Assembly: GCA_011390465.1 (NCBI GenBank) | Contig: JAABSH010000002.1 | Coordinates: 62,001-126,000, forward strand | Length of the DNA: 64,000 bases | Source: Desulfobacteraceae bacterium | GTDB lineage: Bacteria; Desulfobacterota; Desulfobacteria; Desulfobacterales; Desulfosalsimonadaceae | Reading direction: 5' to 3' | Shown here: in pieces, positions 33,874 through 42,305 of the stretch | How positions within the stretch are numbered: the first letter of the stretch is position 1 | How the letters are laid out: every line of letters starts with the position of its first letter | Notes under the pieces: generated by a model | The model's input: only the letters and a program-made list of their open reading frames with translations | Database searches by the model: none | Told to the model about the DNA's origin: nothing | Program-made: the position numbers and the translations under genes

Positions 33874-34143
33874 TTAAGGAAAATATCGATAGATTTCTTT
33901 TCTGTGGAGAATACGATATATAATGATTTCGTTTTCTTTTATTTCATATCCCAACCTGTATTCTCCAAATCGGATTCTGAAAAAATTACCCTTTCCTCCC
34001 TTTAACTTTTTTATATGATAATAATTTTCAATAATTGAAGATTCGTTGGAAAGTTTTTCCAGAAAAATTTTTACCTGATCTTTTTGTGGGTTCTTAACTT
34101 TTTGGATATCCTTTAAAAAGATTTTTTTCAGTGTGATTTTCAT
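33874..34143 (-). CDS. RelE/ParE-family toxin
   Basis: This 89-residue, lysine-rich protein matches RelE-type toxins: a helical N-terminal half (LKDIQKVKNPQKDQVKIFLE), IKKLKGGKGNFFRIRFGEYR and a final strand IIYRILHRKEIYRYFP. The FFRIRFGEYRLGYEI segment corresponds to the RelE core where basic residues bind mRNA. It is unusually AT-rich compared with its neighbours, which suggests recent transfer. It overlaps its antitoxin by four bases. Confidence 0.87.
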   Translation of the reverse strand: MKITLKKIFLKDIQKVKNPQKDQVKIFLEKLSNESSIIENYYHIKKLKGGKGNFFRIRFGEYRLGYEIKENEIIIYRILHRKEIYRYFP

Positions 34144-34328
34144 AGACGTTTAATCAAATCTCTCACATGATCATATTCTATTTCTTCATCGTTCTGAACA
34201 TCTTTCATGGCTTTCAATAATCCTTCATCAAGAAGCAGTTCCTCAATTTTTTTATATACTTGATAATCGATTATAACACTTTTGATATTTCCTGACTCAT
34301 CGGTAATATATGATTTCATGATATTCAT
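34140..34328 (-). CDS. Antitoxin of the RelE-type pair
   Basis: This 62-residue protein has the same N-terminal plan as the antitoxin at 23596 (SYITDESGNIKSVIIDYQVYKKIEELL) and an acidic tail. GGAG lies eight bases before the ATG at 34328. Base composition is AT-rich, like its partner. The ATGA overlap with the toxin gene points to one operon. Confidence 0.8.
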   Translation of the reverse strand: MNIMKSYITDESGNIKSVIIDYQVYKKIEELLLDEGLLKAMKDVQNDEEIEYDHVRDLIKRL

Positions 34329-34418
34329 TGTTTCATCTCCTTTTGGATACCAGAATGCAATACATTGTGAGCTTTGTCAAAAAAAAATAAGAGCAGAACA
34401 AAGGGAAATTTTTTATAG

Positions 34419-34480
34419 ACGCGGATTTCGCGGATTACGCGGATTGAAAATTAAAAAACCGCATTTATCCGCGGCTGATT
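34419..34480 (+). repeat. CGCGGATT-type simple repeat
   Basis: GACGCGGATTTCGCGGATTA and following bases repeat the end of the 200-bp elements at 32641 and 33650. Similar stretches occur at 13327, 22969, 24338, 32790, 33580, 33785 and, inverted, at 36676. Confidence 0.85.
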
Positions 34481-34536
34481 TTCGGTGTATTTAATCCAAT
34501 GCTCTGAAAAAATTTATAGAGAAAAGCGGTAGACGT

Positions 34537-34558
34537 ATATTAACAAAAACGTTAATAT
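34537..34558 (+). promoter_or_regulatory. Palindromic candidate operator
   Basis: ATATTAAC and GTTAATAT form a perfect 8-bp inverted repeat around a six-base spacer. It lies just before the toxin remnant and the helix-turn-helix gene at 34630, which could be its binding partner. Inference from position and symmetry only. Confidence 0.5.
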
Positions 34559-34562
34559 TTAA

Positions 34563-34652
34563 ACATGGATTGGGAAAACTCCATCAAAAGAGATTGCCGT
34601 CGCCAGAAAGCGGCTTCTGGAGGTAATGCATGAAAACAAAAAAAAGTCATGA
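34563..34652 (+). pseudogene. 3' remnant of a HigB/Gp49-like toxin
   Basis: The frame ending at 34652 reads GKTPSKEIAVARKR followed by a basic tail and a stop that overlaps the start of the antitoxin gene by 23 bases. KTP-x-x-EI-x-x-A is the typical C-terminus of HigB/Gp49-like toxins, and such an overlap is normal in higBA operons. Stops directly upstream remove the rest of the gene. Confidence 0.5.
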
Positions 34653-34914
34653 GCAAATGATCACGGAATGGCATAACGACCCGGCTTTTAAAGCTGAATA
34701 CGATGCCCTTGAAAACGATTTTGCCTTATTTGACGAGCTGATCAAAGCAAGGCAGTCGGCAGGACTTACACAGGAAGCTGTTGCAAAACGCATGGGAACA
34801 AAGGTTCCTGCCATATCGCGCATCGAAACCGGCAGGCATTCCCCGACTGTTGCGACACTTCGTCGTTATGCAACAGCTTGCGGCAAGAGATTGGAGATAA
34901 AGATAGTCTCTTAA
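34630..34914 (+). CDS. XRE-family HTH protein, HigA-like antitoxin
   Basis: This 94-residue protein has an N-terminal helix (residues 1-35, with WHNDPAFKAEYDALENDF, typical of antitoxins that follow HigB/Gp49 toxins) and an XRE helix-turn-helix at about 37-92: ARQSAGLTQEAVAKRMGTKV and ISRIETGRHSPTVATLRRYA. GGAGG lies six bases before the ATG. The toxin it should pair with remains only as a tail, so it is an orphan antitoxin and possibly a free repressor. Confidence 0.88.
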   Translation: MKTKKSHEQMITEWHNDPAFKAEYDALENDFALFDELIKARQSAGLTQEAVAKRMGTKVPAISRIETGRHSPTVATLRRYATACGKRLEIKIVS

Positions 34915-34940
34915 AAACAGGAATGAGACAGCAATGGGCT

Positions 34941-34965
34941 CGTTCCCACGGTCCCCCGTGGGAAT
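34941..34965. repeat. REP-like palindrome
   Basis: CGTTCCCACGGTCCCCCGTG and the following GGAATG form a hairpin found also at 13424-13449 and 23065-23090. A second palindromic unit with CCTCCCGTTTCGGGCGGGG follows at about 35017-35045. The gap 34915-35119 has nothing else. Confidence 0.85.
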
Positions 34966-35119
34966 GCATGCGGCGCATCGGTTGTCCTTTAAACCAAAGC
35001 AGGGACGGTTTTTCGTCCTCCCGTTTCGGGCGGGGATAAATCCCGGCCCCTAAGGGACGGCTACCTTCCTATGAGAAGTCATGCGGGTGATCTGGGAAAA
35101 TGAATAAACCCCGTAGAAT

Positions 35120-35148
35120 TTGACTTTTAAGGCAAAACAGCCTATTAT
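35120..35148 (+). promoter_or_regulatory. Sigma-70-type promoter of the AbrB/toxin pair
   Basis: TTGACT at 35120-35125 and TATTAT at 35143-35148 are separated by 17 bases. They lie about 35 bases before the antitoxin start, which has AAAGGAG upstream. Confidence 0.65.
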
Positions 35149-35181
35149 TTGTTTAAAAGTTTAATTGTAAAGGAGTAACAA

Positions 35182-35460
35182 ATGCCGACCATAATGAAAA
35201 TAAGTCCCCAGGGGCAAATTCGAATACCGAAAAAAATAATGAAAATCCTTAAAATTATGCCCGGTGATTATGTGGAGGTTGATGTTGAAAATGGGAATGC
35301 GCTTTTAAAGCCGCGAAAACTGATTGATCCCGGTCAAGGTTGGTACTGGACCGGACAATGGCAGAAAGATGAAGCAGAAGTGGATGCGGAGCTTGACAAA
35401 AATGAGGTTTCGCCGACATTTCAAACAGTTGAAGACGGATTGAAATGGTTAAACAAATAA
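35182..35460 (+). CDS. AbrB/MazE-family antitoxin
   Basis: This 92-residue protein has the swapped-hairpin AbrB domain at residues 5-48: ISPQGQIRIPKKIMKILKIM and PGDYVEVDVENGNALLKP. The C-terminal half is acidic and should wrap the toxin (WQKDEAEVDAELDKNE). It is followed by, and overlaps by 16 bases, a toxin gene. Pairing of an AbrB-type antitoxin with a RelE-like toxin is less usual than with MazF or PIN toxins. Confidence 0.88.
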   Translation: MPTIMKISPQGQIRIPKKIMKILKIMPGDYVEVDVENGNALLKPRKLIDPGQGWYWTGQWQKDEAEVDAELDKNEVSPTFQTVEDGLKWLNK

Positions 35461-35720
35461 CCACTTATCGCTTCAGCAAAAAATTTAAAAATCAATATCA
35501 GGCCATGCCGATAGAGATTAAACAGGCATTTAATGAGAAGCTGGCACTTTTTTTTGTTGATATGCTGCATCCGTCATTGCGTGTCAAAAAAATTAAAGGG
35601 ACCGTCGATCGATGGGAAGGCTCGGTGACGATGAAGTACCGTTTCACCTTTCATTTTGAAGGGGAAGCCATTGTTTTTCGGGCCATTGGTACGCATGACA
35701 TCCTTTTACGGGAAGCCTGA
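35445..35720 (+). CDS. RelE-like toxin (cytotoxic translational repressor type)
   Basis: This 91-residue protein has a RelE-like plan: TTYRFSKKFKNQYQAMPIEIKQAFNEKLALF, then LRVKKIKGTVDRWEGSVTMKYRFTF and IVFRAIGTHDILL. The KIKG-x(4)-WEGSV-x-MKYRF and GTHDI segments match a known RelE-superfamily subgroup partnered by AbrB-like antitoxins. The start ATG at 35445 lies within the antitoxin gene, so translation is coupled. Confidence 0.82.
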   Translation: MVKQITTYRFSKKFKNQYQAMPIEIKQAFNEKLALFFVDMLHPSLRVKKIKGTVDRWEGSVTMKYRFTFHFEGEAIVFRAIGTHDILLREA

Positions 35721-35778
35721 TGCGATGGGGTTGTAAAAATCCGCGTCCGTCTGCGTTCATCTGCGGCTGATTTTACGT

Positions 35779-36573
35779 TCAGGGAAAGAATTTTTTCTGC
35801 TGCCGGATCACGCCCTGTTCCAGGCCAAGCCGCTGGCTGATTTTAATGTCCTGTTCCATGAGCACGGACAGGTGATCGCCGCTGATCCACTGACGTTCCT
35901 GCTGCCAGTATCCGGTGTCGGGCCTGTTTGCCAGGATGCGGTTGGCCATCAGGGTCAGCAGGACTGCCTGATATCCCTGATAGGAAATACACTCCACCGG
36001 CAGGGCGGCCCAGTCCAGAATTGTATCCAGGGGCGCGTGATCCACATCCATTCTGTAGGCCCGGAAAAACGCAGGATCATCCGGACTGAGGGTTTCCCGT
36101 GCCAGAAAATTGAATTTGTTGAACACGGAAATACCGTCTCGGCAGCCCCGGGGGCGACGCACTGCCGCAATCAGGATCACCCCGTCCGGAATTGCTGTTT
36201 CCACGGTGGTTATCAGGTAATTGTGAAAATCTTCAACCCCCTGATCTTTTAAGATGGCCCGGAGGTAGTGGGAGGCCGTTTTCATGGTGGTAAATCCCTG
36301 GCCGGTATTACCGTCCGGGGGCAGTGTTTCAAAGACTGCCTCAAACGCTGCCTGATAGGCGGCTTCCAGGGTGACCCGGGCTCCCGCGTCTTTAAGCATC
36401 TGATTGATTTTTGTCAGCGGGGTTTTGGCATAGACAAAGCAGGGCAGGGCCGGCGCGCCGGCGTCTGCAATCCTGACAAGCTGATCCGGCGACAACGCCA
36501 CGGGCCGGGTGTGGGCGCAGCCCATACAGAGAAAGAAGGCTGCTGCTGTGCAGAACTGGAAAAACAGCTTCAA
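35779..36573 (-). CDS. Lipoprotein of unknown function
   Basis: This 264-residue protein is not recognised. It has a lipoprotein signal with lipobox LCMGC, cysteine at residue 19, so the mature protein should be membrane-anchored. The rest is globular with no repeats; GCRDGISVFNKFNFLARE and the aromatic YWQQERQWISGDH stand out but match no motif I know. Two cysteine positions beyond the lipobox (near residues 45 and 143) could pair. It lies downstream of proA on the same strand, 165 bases away with repeat DNA between. Confidence 0.75.
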   Translation of the reverse strand: MKLFFQFCTAAAFFLCMGCAHTRPVALSPDQLVRIADAGAPALPCFVYAKTPLTKINQMLKDAGARVTLEAAYQAAFEAVFETLPPDGNTGQGFTTMKTASHYLRAILKDQGVEDFHNYLITTVETAIPDGVILIAAVRRPRGCRDGISVFNKFNFLARETLSPDDPAFFRAYRMDVDHAPLDTILDWAALPVECISYQGYQAVLLTLMANRILANRPDTGYWQQERQWISGDHLSVLMEQDIKISQRLGLEQGVIRQQKKFFP

Positions 36574-36631
36574 AAAAATGCCTGTTGTAAAATTTGTTTT
36601 GGTTTTGATTGCGATGATTTCAACAAAAGAA

Positions 36632-36705
36632 AATCAGCCGCAGATAAACGCAGACGAACGCAGCTGTTTTGGTTTTTAATCCGTGTAATCCGTGAAATCC
36701 GCGTC
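36632..36705 (-). repeat. CCGCAGAT/CGCGGATT repeats between proA and the lipoprotein gene
   Basis: AATCAGCCGCAGATAAACGC at 36632 and the inverted TTAATCCGTGTAATCCGTG up to 36705 belong to the dispersed simple repeats of this region, here in the opposite order to most copies. Confidence 0.82.
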
Positions 36706-36738
36706 AAAAAAAATTTTGCGGTAACTTCGGTTTTGTCG

Positions 36739-38037
36739 CTACCCGTTAAATTTTTTATCCAGTTTCCGGTGGGTAAAGGGCCGGGCAGCGGCGCCGGTGT
36801 AATCCGCCACCACCTGTCCGGTGCCCATCAGCCGCCATTTGTAAATCATCAGACCTTCAAGCCCTACCGGGCCCCGGGCATGGATTTTGTTGGTGCTGAT
36901 GCCCACTTCCGCGCCCAGGCCGAACCGGAACCCGTCCGCAAACCGGCTGCTGCAGTTCATAAACACATCCGCGGAATCCACGTAATCCATGAACCAAACC
37001 CCGCGCTGCCGGTCAGCAGTGACAATCACGTCCGTATGGCCGGAACCATAGGTATTGATGTGGGAGACCGCGTCATCCATGCTGTCAACGATTTTAATGG
37101 AAATGATCAGATCCAGGTATTCCGTGCCCCAGTCGGCTTCCGTGGCCGGCACAACATCAATAATCGCCCGGGTTTTTTCACATCCCCGGATTTCCACGCC
37201 CTGGCCCTCAAGAGCGGTTTTCAGTGCCGGCAGGACATCTGAAGCGATTTTTTGATGCACCAGAAGGGTTTCCGCGGCATTGCACACCGCCACATACTGG
37301 CATTTGCTGTCCACGCAGATGTTGACCGCCATGTCAATGTCTGCGGCCTTGTCCACATACACATGACAGATACCGTCCGCATGCCCCAGCACCGGAATAT
37401 TGGTGTTGTTCATGATATACCGCACAAACTCATTGCTGCCCCGGGGAATGATCAGATCAATAAACCGGTCCATTTTCAGCATGTCAGTGACATCAGACCG
37501 GGCTTCCAGCAACGCCAGCCAGCCCTCCGGGATTCCACTGGCAATGCCTGCCCCTGCGATAATATCCGCCAGAATACGGTTGGTATGGGCGGCCTCGCTG
37601 CCGCCTTTCATCATAACAGCATTGCCGCTTTTCAGGCACAGAGATGAAATCTGCACCAGGGCATCGGGCCGGGACTCAAACACAATGCCGATCACCCCGA
37701 TGGGGCTGCTCACCCGGTACAGCTCCAGCCCCTGATCCAGCTCAAGGGCGCTGGTAGTGACGCCCACGGGATCCTCTAGGCTGATGACGCTGTGCAGTCC
37801 CTCTATGGCTTCTGCAATTTTATCTTCCTGGAATTTAAGGCGTTTAAGCAGGGGAGCGGCCAGATGCGCTTTTTCCGCATCGGCAAGGTCTGCCTGGTTG
37901 GCGGCAATGATTTCGGTTTTTTTATTTTCCAGGGCCTCGGCAATGGCTTTTAACGCATGGTTTTTTACATCGGTGGGCATGGCAGCCAGCCGGATGGACG
38001 CTTTTTTTGCATCAGTTGCTTTGTCTGTCGTGGTCAT
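36739..38037 (-). CDS. proA: Gamma-glutamyl phosphate reductase
   Basis: This 432-residue NADPH-dependent enzyme of the aldehyde dehydrogenase superfamily reduces gamma-glutamyl phosphate to the semialdehyde in proline synthesis. LYRVSSPIGVIGIVFESRPD near residues 110-130, the nucleotide region LCLKSGNAVMMKGGSEA and the catalytic segment YVAVCNAAETLLV (cysteine near 260) are all standard. The usual partner proB is not in the window. The ATG at 38037 fits the family length of 415-430. Confidence 0.96.
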   Translation of the reverse strand: MTTTDKATDAKKASIRLAAMPTDVKNHALKAIAEALENKKTEIIAANQADLADAEKAHLAAPLLKRLKFQEDKIAEAIEGLHSVISLEDPVGVTTSALELDQGLELYRVSSPIGVIGIVFESRPDALVQISSLCLKSGNAVMMKGGSEAAHTNRILADIIAGAGIASGIPEGWLALLEARSDVTDMLKMDRFIDLIIPRGSNEFVRYIMNNTNIPVLGHADGICHVYVDKAADIDMAVNICVDSKCQYVAVCNAAETLLVHQKIASDVLPALKTALEGQGVEIRGCEKTRAIIDVVPATEADWGTEYLDLIISIKIVDSMDDAVSHINTYGSGHTDVIVTADRQRGVWFMDYVDSADVFMNCSSRFADGFRFGLGAEVGISTNKIHARGPVGLEGLMIYKWRLMGTGQVVADYTGAAARPFTHRKLDKKFNG

Positions 38038-38069
38038 GAAACATCTCCGTTGTTTATGGTAAAGAATAG

Positions 38070-39662
38070 TTAACCCTCATTTGCCGCCATTTTATATTGA
38101 ATTTCGGGTTTGAACCGGACGGGCTTGATATTGGGGAGCCGGGTGATCCCGCGCATGATGCGGATGCCTTCTTCTTCATAGTCGTCAATCATATGAGCGC
38201 TCACTTCAATCGGTTCGCCCATGGAAATGCCCAGCCTGGCGGAACGTAAATGCCATCCCCGGGCAATGTCTGACCCGCCCACCAGATTTACCGGTGCAAT
38301 CACGTCCCCGGGCCGCATATAGGCCTGTAAATATTTTGGATTGATGTATTTCAGCACCACCCCGCCGTCCGGATCAACATAAGACCGTGAGCCTTCCGGA
38401 AAAAGAAGAAAACATTCTTTCATGATATGTTTAAAAAGATCGTAATCCTCCGGGGAAAAATCTCCCATGATGTCCGCAAAGTTTTCAGATGCCAGAAATG
38501 CCGTCAGCTCCGCTTTGGTGGCGGCATCCATAAACGCCATGTGCCGGTCAAGTTCGGCTGAATCGCCATGGACGACAACGTTCATAAAATCCGCGTAATT
38601 GAGTTTTTTGATCAAATAAAGGCCTGCTTCCGGCAGTTTGATCAGAAACTGGGTGCGCCGGGCGGTTTTTCGCAGGGCCTCGGCAAGCCCGGATGTCCTG
38701 ATGGCAGTGGTTTTTTGGGAGGGCACGGTAATGAACAGATTGCCCACGTTGGCGGCACCGTTTCTCAGAACCAGGTTGGAAAACATCCGGGGCCCGACAA
38801 GGGTATTGCAGTTTCGGGTCAGATTGTGGAACCCGAGTTTTCGGATAACGCTCCGGACGAAATAAGGGCCCAGGTATCCTTCATGGTGCCCCACAAAGAA
38901 AATGCGGCGGCCGGTGTTTTTGATGCTGGAGAGTTTGCGCAGGATCTGGACGGTATCAGATGCGGCAATGGATGCAGGGGGGGCTTTTTTAAAGGAAATC
39001 TGTTCACCGTTGGCGTTCACCAGGATGATGTCAATGATTTTTCGTTTTTCCGCAAATTCAAAAAATTTATGCCAGAACGCAGCGTCCGGGAGCACGGGAA
39101 AAATACACCGGTCAAAGGAAAAGGGTATGGCCAGGAGCTGCTCCAGGCGGGTTTTGGAAAATTCCTGAAAAAATTTGTGCTGAAGCAGCTGGTTTTTTTT
39201 CTCCACCAGCTTTTGCCGGGCATCCGGAAGATGGGCATTCAGATCCAGCCCGTGGTTTGCGGCAAAATCCATGATTTCTTCCATCATGTTAATGGCTTTT
39301 TCATTGTGCGGAGGGTTCCGGAGGGAATATAACTTGGTCCGGATAAAATCAATCAGTCCCTTGAAATTGAGTTGGTTTTTCCAGCCCCGGGCGTTTTCAA
39401 TAAATCCCTTGAACCCGGAAAACCGCGTTAAACGGCGCTGGAGTCCCTCGGATAGCCTGTCCGCCGTTTCGGCAAGTTTTGAAAAAAAAGAAAAAATCCG
39501 GTCAGCAGTGGTATAGAGCCGTTTTTTCCCGTCCAGCCGGGAAATCGCGTCTTCGAGTTTATCTTTATTGTTTACTAGAAACCGGATGATGTCATCCGGA
39601 CTGTAATTTTCTTTGGCTTCGGTCCACCATTTTGGCAACGGCGTTTTATCAATCAGTTTCAC
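38070..39662 (-). CDS. PlsC-like glycerolipid acyltransferase, motif I altered
   Basis: This 530-residue protein has a 180-residue helical N-terminus and then a PlsC/GPAT-type acyltransferase domain. Block III is intact as LLFPEGSRSYVD at about residues 415-426, and a late APVNLVGGSDIARG corresponds to block IV. Block I, normally H-x4-D, reads FVGHHEGYLGPYF near 255-267, with glycine where the catalytic aspartate is expected. It probably transfers acyl groups to a glycerol phosphate or related alcohol, but activity is uncertain. Start is GTG at 39662. proA lies 32 bases downstream and the phosphate transporter 20 bases upstream, all on one strand. Confidence 0.8.
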   Translation of the reverse strand: MKLIDKTPLPKWWTEAKENYSPDDIIRFLVNNKDKLEDAISRLDGKKRLYTTADRIFSFFSKLAETADRLSEGLQRRLTRFSGFKGFIENARGWKNQLNFKGLIDFIRTKLYSLRNPPHNEKAINMMEEIMDFAANHGLDLNAHLPDARQKLVEKKNQLLQHKFFQEFSKTRLEQLLAIPFSFDRCIFPVLPDAAFWHKFFEFAEKRKIIDIILVNANGEQISFKKAPPASIAASDTVQILRKLSSIKNTGRRIFFVGHHEGYLGPYFVRSVIRKLGFHNLTRNCNTLVGPRMFSNLVLRNGAANVGNLFITVPSQKTTAIRTSGLAEALRKTARRTQFLIKLPEAGLYLIKKLNYADFMNVVVHGDSAELDRHMAFMDAATKAELTAFLASENFADIMGDFSPEDYDLFKHIMKECFLLFPEGSRSYVDPDGGVVLKYINPKYLQAYMRPGDVIAPVNLVGGSDIARGWHLRSARLGISMGEPIEVSAHMIDDYEEEGIRIMRGITRLPNIKPVRFKPEIQYKMAANEG

Positions 39663-39682
39663 GGCCCACCCGTGTATTTAAG

Positions 39683-41962
39683 TTATTGAGAATCGATTTT
39701 GACATAGCTGTTGGACAGGTTCTTGTCCAGTTTAAACGATTCATTAAAAATTTCCAAAAGTTTTATGTTTTGCTTGGCCATCATCAGGCAGTTGCCCACA
39801 ATGGCATAATACAGGATGCTCAGGCGTGTTTTGGATTCATCGCTGCGGATTCTTTCAATCTGAGTTGTGTTGAATCCGTCCGCCAGGGTGCGCATGTATA
39901 GATACTGATCCACAATATTCTGATAATTGCTGATCTGCCGGTTTGTAAAGGAGGTTTCCACTTTCAGCAGAATGTCCAGGATGCAGATTTTGATTTTTTT
40001 CAGCTCGTCGATCTGGGCGTCCAGAAGGCCTTTGTGTTTGTTGCTGGTATGAATGTAGGCCCGGGCCACGGTGTCCCGGTGGCCGTCGGAAAGTTTCTGC
40101 AGCCGGCGGATGGTCTGGGCGTATTTAAATGAAATCGTGACGTCTTTTTTCTGCTGCAACCGCAGCACTTTGAAAATATTTGCCATAATTATATTGGCCC
40201 CCAGCTGGATGCGTTTTACCTTTTTCCGCTCTTTTGCCAGGGCCTCCACATCCCCTTCAAACAGGGCGTCAAAGGCCACGTCAAAGGACTGCCGGATTTC
40301 CTTGAGCAGGTGGGCCATGTGCTCAAACGTGGTCATTATGGCCACGGAAGATTCCGTGATTTTTTTCATGTTAAATATTTTGATGTCTTCTTTGTGCTTT
40401 TCCCGGACCTGGTGGGCTTTCTGGTTTTTCCAGATCACAAACCCCACCAGCGCAAAAACAAAAACTGCTCCCCCGGCCTGGAACCGGGAAATGATCCAGG
40501 CAAACCCAAACGCCGTGACAAAGGCGATAAATGCCGTCATGAACCAGCCCCCGACAACGGTCAGCACGCCGGTAATCCGGTAAACCGCGCTTTCCCGACC
40601 CCAGGCCTGGTCTGAAAACGAACTGCCCATGGCCACCATAAAGGTGACATAGGTGGTGGACAGGGGCAGCTTCATGGAAGTTGCATAGGACACCACCGCA
40701 CTGGCCACCATCAGATTGACGGAGGCCCGGACCAGGTCAAACGAGGGCCGGTCTTCCTGCCGCATCACCGTGTCCGGATTTCGCGGCTTCAGGCGCTTTG
40801 TCACAAAGGCCCTGATGCTTTCCGGCACAATGACTCTCACGGCGCTGAAAACAGAATCCGCCATGCTGACAATGGAACGGGACAGCCAGATGGATTCAAA
40901 CCGTTCAATGCCTTCATCCTGCTGGCCCAGGCTGATTTCCGTTTCCGTAACCGTTCGGGCTTTTCTGGACAGCCACAGGGTGAGCACCATGATCATTCCG
41001 GCGCCCAGCAAAAGCAATGTCTGGGAGTGAACTTTCTGGCTCAGGGCCCCCATGGTGATGTTCAATGGATCCGCCGAGGCCATGGCGCTTTGATAAGCAT
41101 GCAGGCCCGCCATGGGAACGCCGATAAAATTGACCAGGTCATTGGCGGCAAAGGCCATGGCCAGGGCAAAGGTGCCCACCAGGACCACGGGTTTTAAAAT
41201 ATTGACGTTGAAAAAATTCAAAAGTACCTGAAAAATTGCCGCGGACACGGAAAAAATGGCAAACAGAATCAAAACCTTATGGGTCAGGACCCAGGCCGTG
41301 GCATCTGCGGTCATAAATGACGCGCCTTTGGCCCCTTTGACCAGAATGAAAAAGGTGATCACCGCCATGGCGGCTCCGCCCCAGAGGCCGCCGTAACGTT
41401 TGAGCCGTTTTTGGTAGTCAAAGGTAAAAATCAGGCGGGTGAAAAACTGCACAATGGCCCCGCTGAAAAACGCCACGATGATGGACAGAAGAATGCCAAA
41501 GACAATCATCAGGGCTTTGGCGGTATTGATATACTGGCCCAGGGCCATGGCGTCGCCGTTGGCAAGGGAGATTTTCACCAGGGAGATGGCCACTGCCGCG
41601 CCCAGGAGCTCAAAAACAATGGATACCGTGGTGGAAGTGGGCAGGCCGTGGGTGTTGAACAGGTCCAGGAGCAGGATGTCTGTGGTCATCACCGCTACAA
41701 AAATCATCATGAGCTCGGGCATGGTGAAAAACTGGGGGTGGAAAATGCCTTTTCTGGCCACTTCCATCATGCCGCTGGAAAAGGTCACGCCGGCCATGAT
41801 ACCGAGGCTGGCGATAATCATGATTACTTTAAACGGCGCGACTTTGGAGCCGATAGAGGAATTCAGAAAATTGACCGCGTCATTGCTGACCCCTACGATG
41901 AGATCGATAACAGCGAAAAAAAGAAGAATACAGACCCCGTAAAAAAAAAATTCCGTTCCCAT
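39683..41962 (-). CDS. PiT-family phosphate transporter with cytoplasmic regulator-like tail
   Basis: This 759-residue protein has the two inverted halves of a PiT (PHO4) permease, with the signatures GVSNDAVNFLNSSIG near residue 25 and FAANDLVNFIGVPMAG near 275, plus a total of about 11-12 hydrophobic segments up to residue 515. These proteins import inorganic phosphate with protons or sodium. After the last helix comes a 235-residue soluble part rich in helices (KEDIKIFNMKKITESSVAIM onward), similar in pattern to PhoU/DUF47 proteins that in other bacteria are encoded by a separate gene. The fusion suggests built-in regulation. Confidence 0.9.
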   Translation of the reverse strand: MGTEFFFYGVCILLFFAVIDLIVGVSNDAVNFLNSSIGSKVAPFKVIMIIASLGIMAGVTFSSGMMEVARKGIFHPQFFTMPELMMIFVAVMTTDILLLDLFNTHGLPTSTTVSIVFELLGAAVAISLVKISLANGDAMALGQYINTAKALMIVFGILLSIIVAFFSGAIVQFFTRLIFTFDYQKRLKRYGGLWGGAAMAVITFFILVKGAKGASFMTADATAWVLTHKVLILFAIFSVSAAIFQVLLNFFNVNILKPVVLVGTFALAMAFAANDLVNFIGVPMAGLHAYQSAMASADPLNITMGALSQKVHSQTLLLLGAGMIMVLTLWLSRKARTVTETEISLGQQDEGIERFESIWLSRSIVSMADSVFSAVRVIVPESIRAFVTKRLKPRNPDTVMRQEDRPSFDLVRASVNLMVASAVVSYATSMKLPLSTTYVTFMVAMGSSFSDQAWGRESAVYRITGVLTVVGGWFMTAFIAFVTAFGFAWIISRFQAGGAVFVFALVGFVIWKNQKAHQVREKHKEDIKIFNMKKITESSVAIMTTFEHMAHLLKEIRQSFDVAFDALFEGDVEALAKERKKVKRIQLGANIIMANIFKVLRLQQKKDVTISFKYAQTIRRLQKLSDGHRDTVARAYIHTSNKHKGLLDAQIDELKKIKICILDILLKVETSFTNRQISNYQNIVDQYLYMRTLADGFNTTQIERIRSDESKTRLSILYYAIVGNCLMMAKQNIKLLEIFNESFKLDKNLSNSYVKIDSQ

Positions 41963-42033
41963 GCTGCCACACCATTTATGGTTAATTCAGATGTTGGGTT
42001 TGGTTCACGACAAGCCCGCGTCACGCAACCCAA

Positions 42034-42122
42034 GTAGGGGAGGGCTTTACGCCCTCCCGTTTCTCAACCCAAGGGGAGGGCTTTACGCCCTCCCGTTTCG
42101 GGCGGGGATAAACCCTGCACCC
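42034..42122. repeat. Tandem REP-like palindromes
   Basis: Two copies of GGGGAGGGCTTTACGCCCTC at 42037 and 42071 are followed by CCGTTTCGGGCGGGGATAAA. Similar units are at 24130, 24918, 35017 and 43672. The rest of the gap 41963-42268 shows no gene. Confidence 0.87.
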
Positions 42123-42268
42123 CACGGGCGAAGTGGCCGAAACGATGATCAAGGCCGAATATTTTAAACATACGGCGCCACTATACCGGCATGGCATTTA
42201 CTTTTCAAGCCTGTTTAATGTTTCAGTTCTGTTTAGTGGGGGTTGTTGATTCAAAATCGTATTTTGGA

Positions 42269-42297
42269 TTGACAAGATTCAACAGCGGCAGTACTCT
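42269..42297 (+). promoter_or_regulatory. Promoter of the second DUF4143 gene, start near the ATG
   Basis: TTGACA at 42269-42274 and TACTCT at 42292-42297 are 17 bases apart. The ATG at 42306 follows eight bases later with no ribosome binding site, so the transcript would be almost leaderless, as for the paralogue at 11928. Confidence 0.5.
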
Positions 42298-42305
42298 CAT
42301 CCATT

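Noticed and set aside
36268-37242. 324-codon open frame on the plus strand
   Set aside because: It runs across the start of the lipoprotein gene, a repeat and the end of proA on the opposite strand; no family features.
41411-42037. 208-codon open frame on the plus strand
   Set aside because: It is antisense to the 5' half of the phosphate transporter and is histidine- and glycine-rich without a fold.
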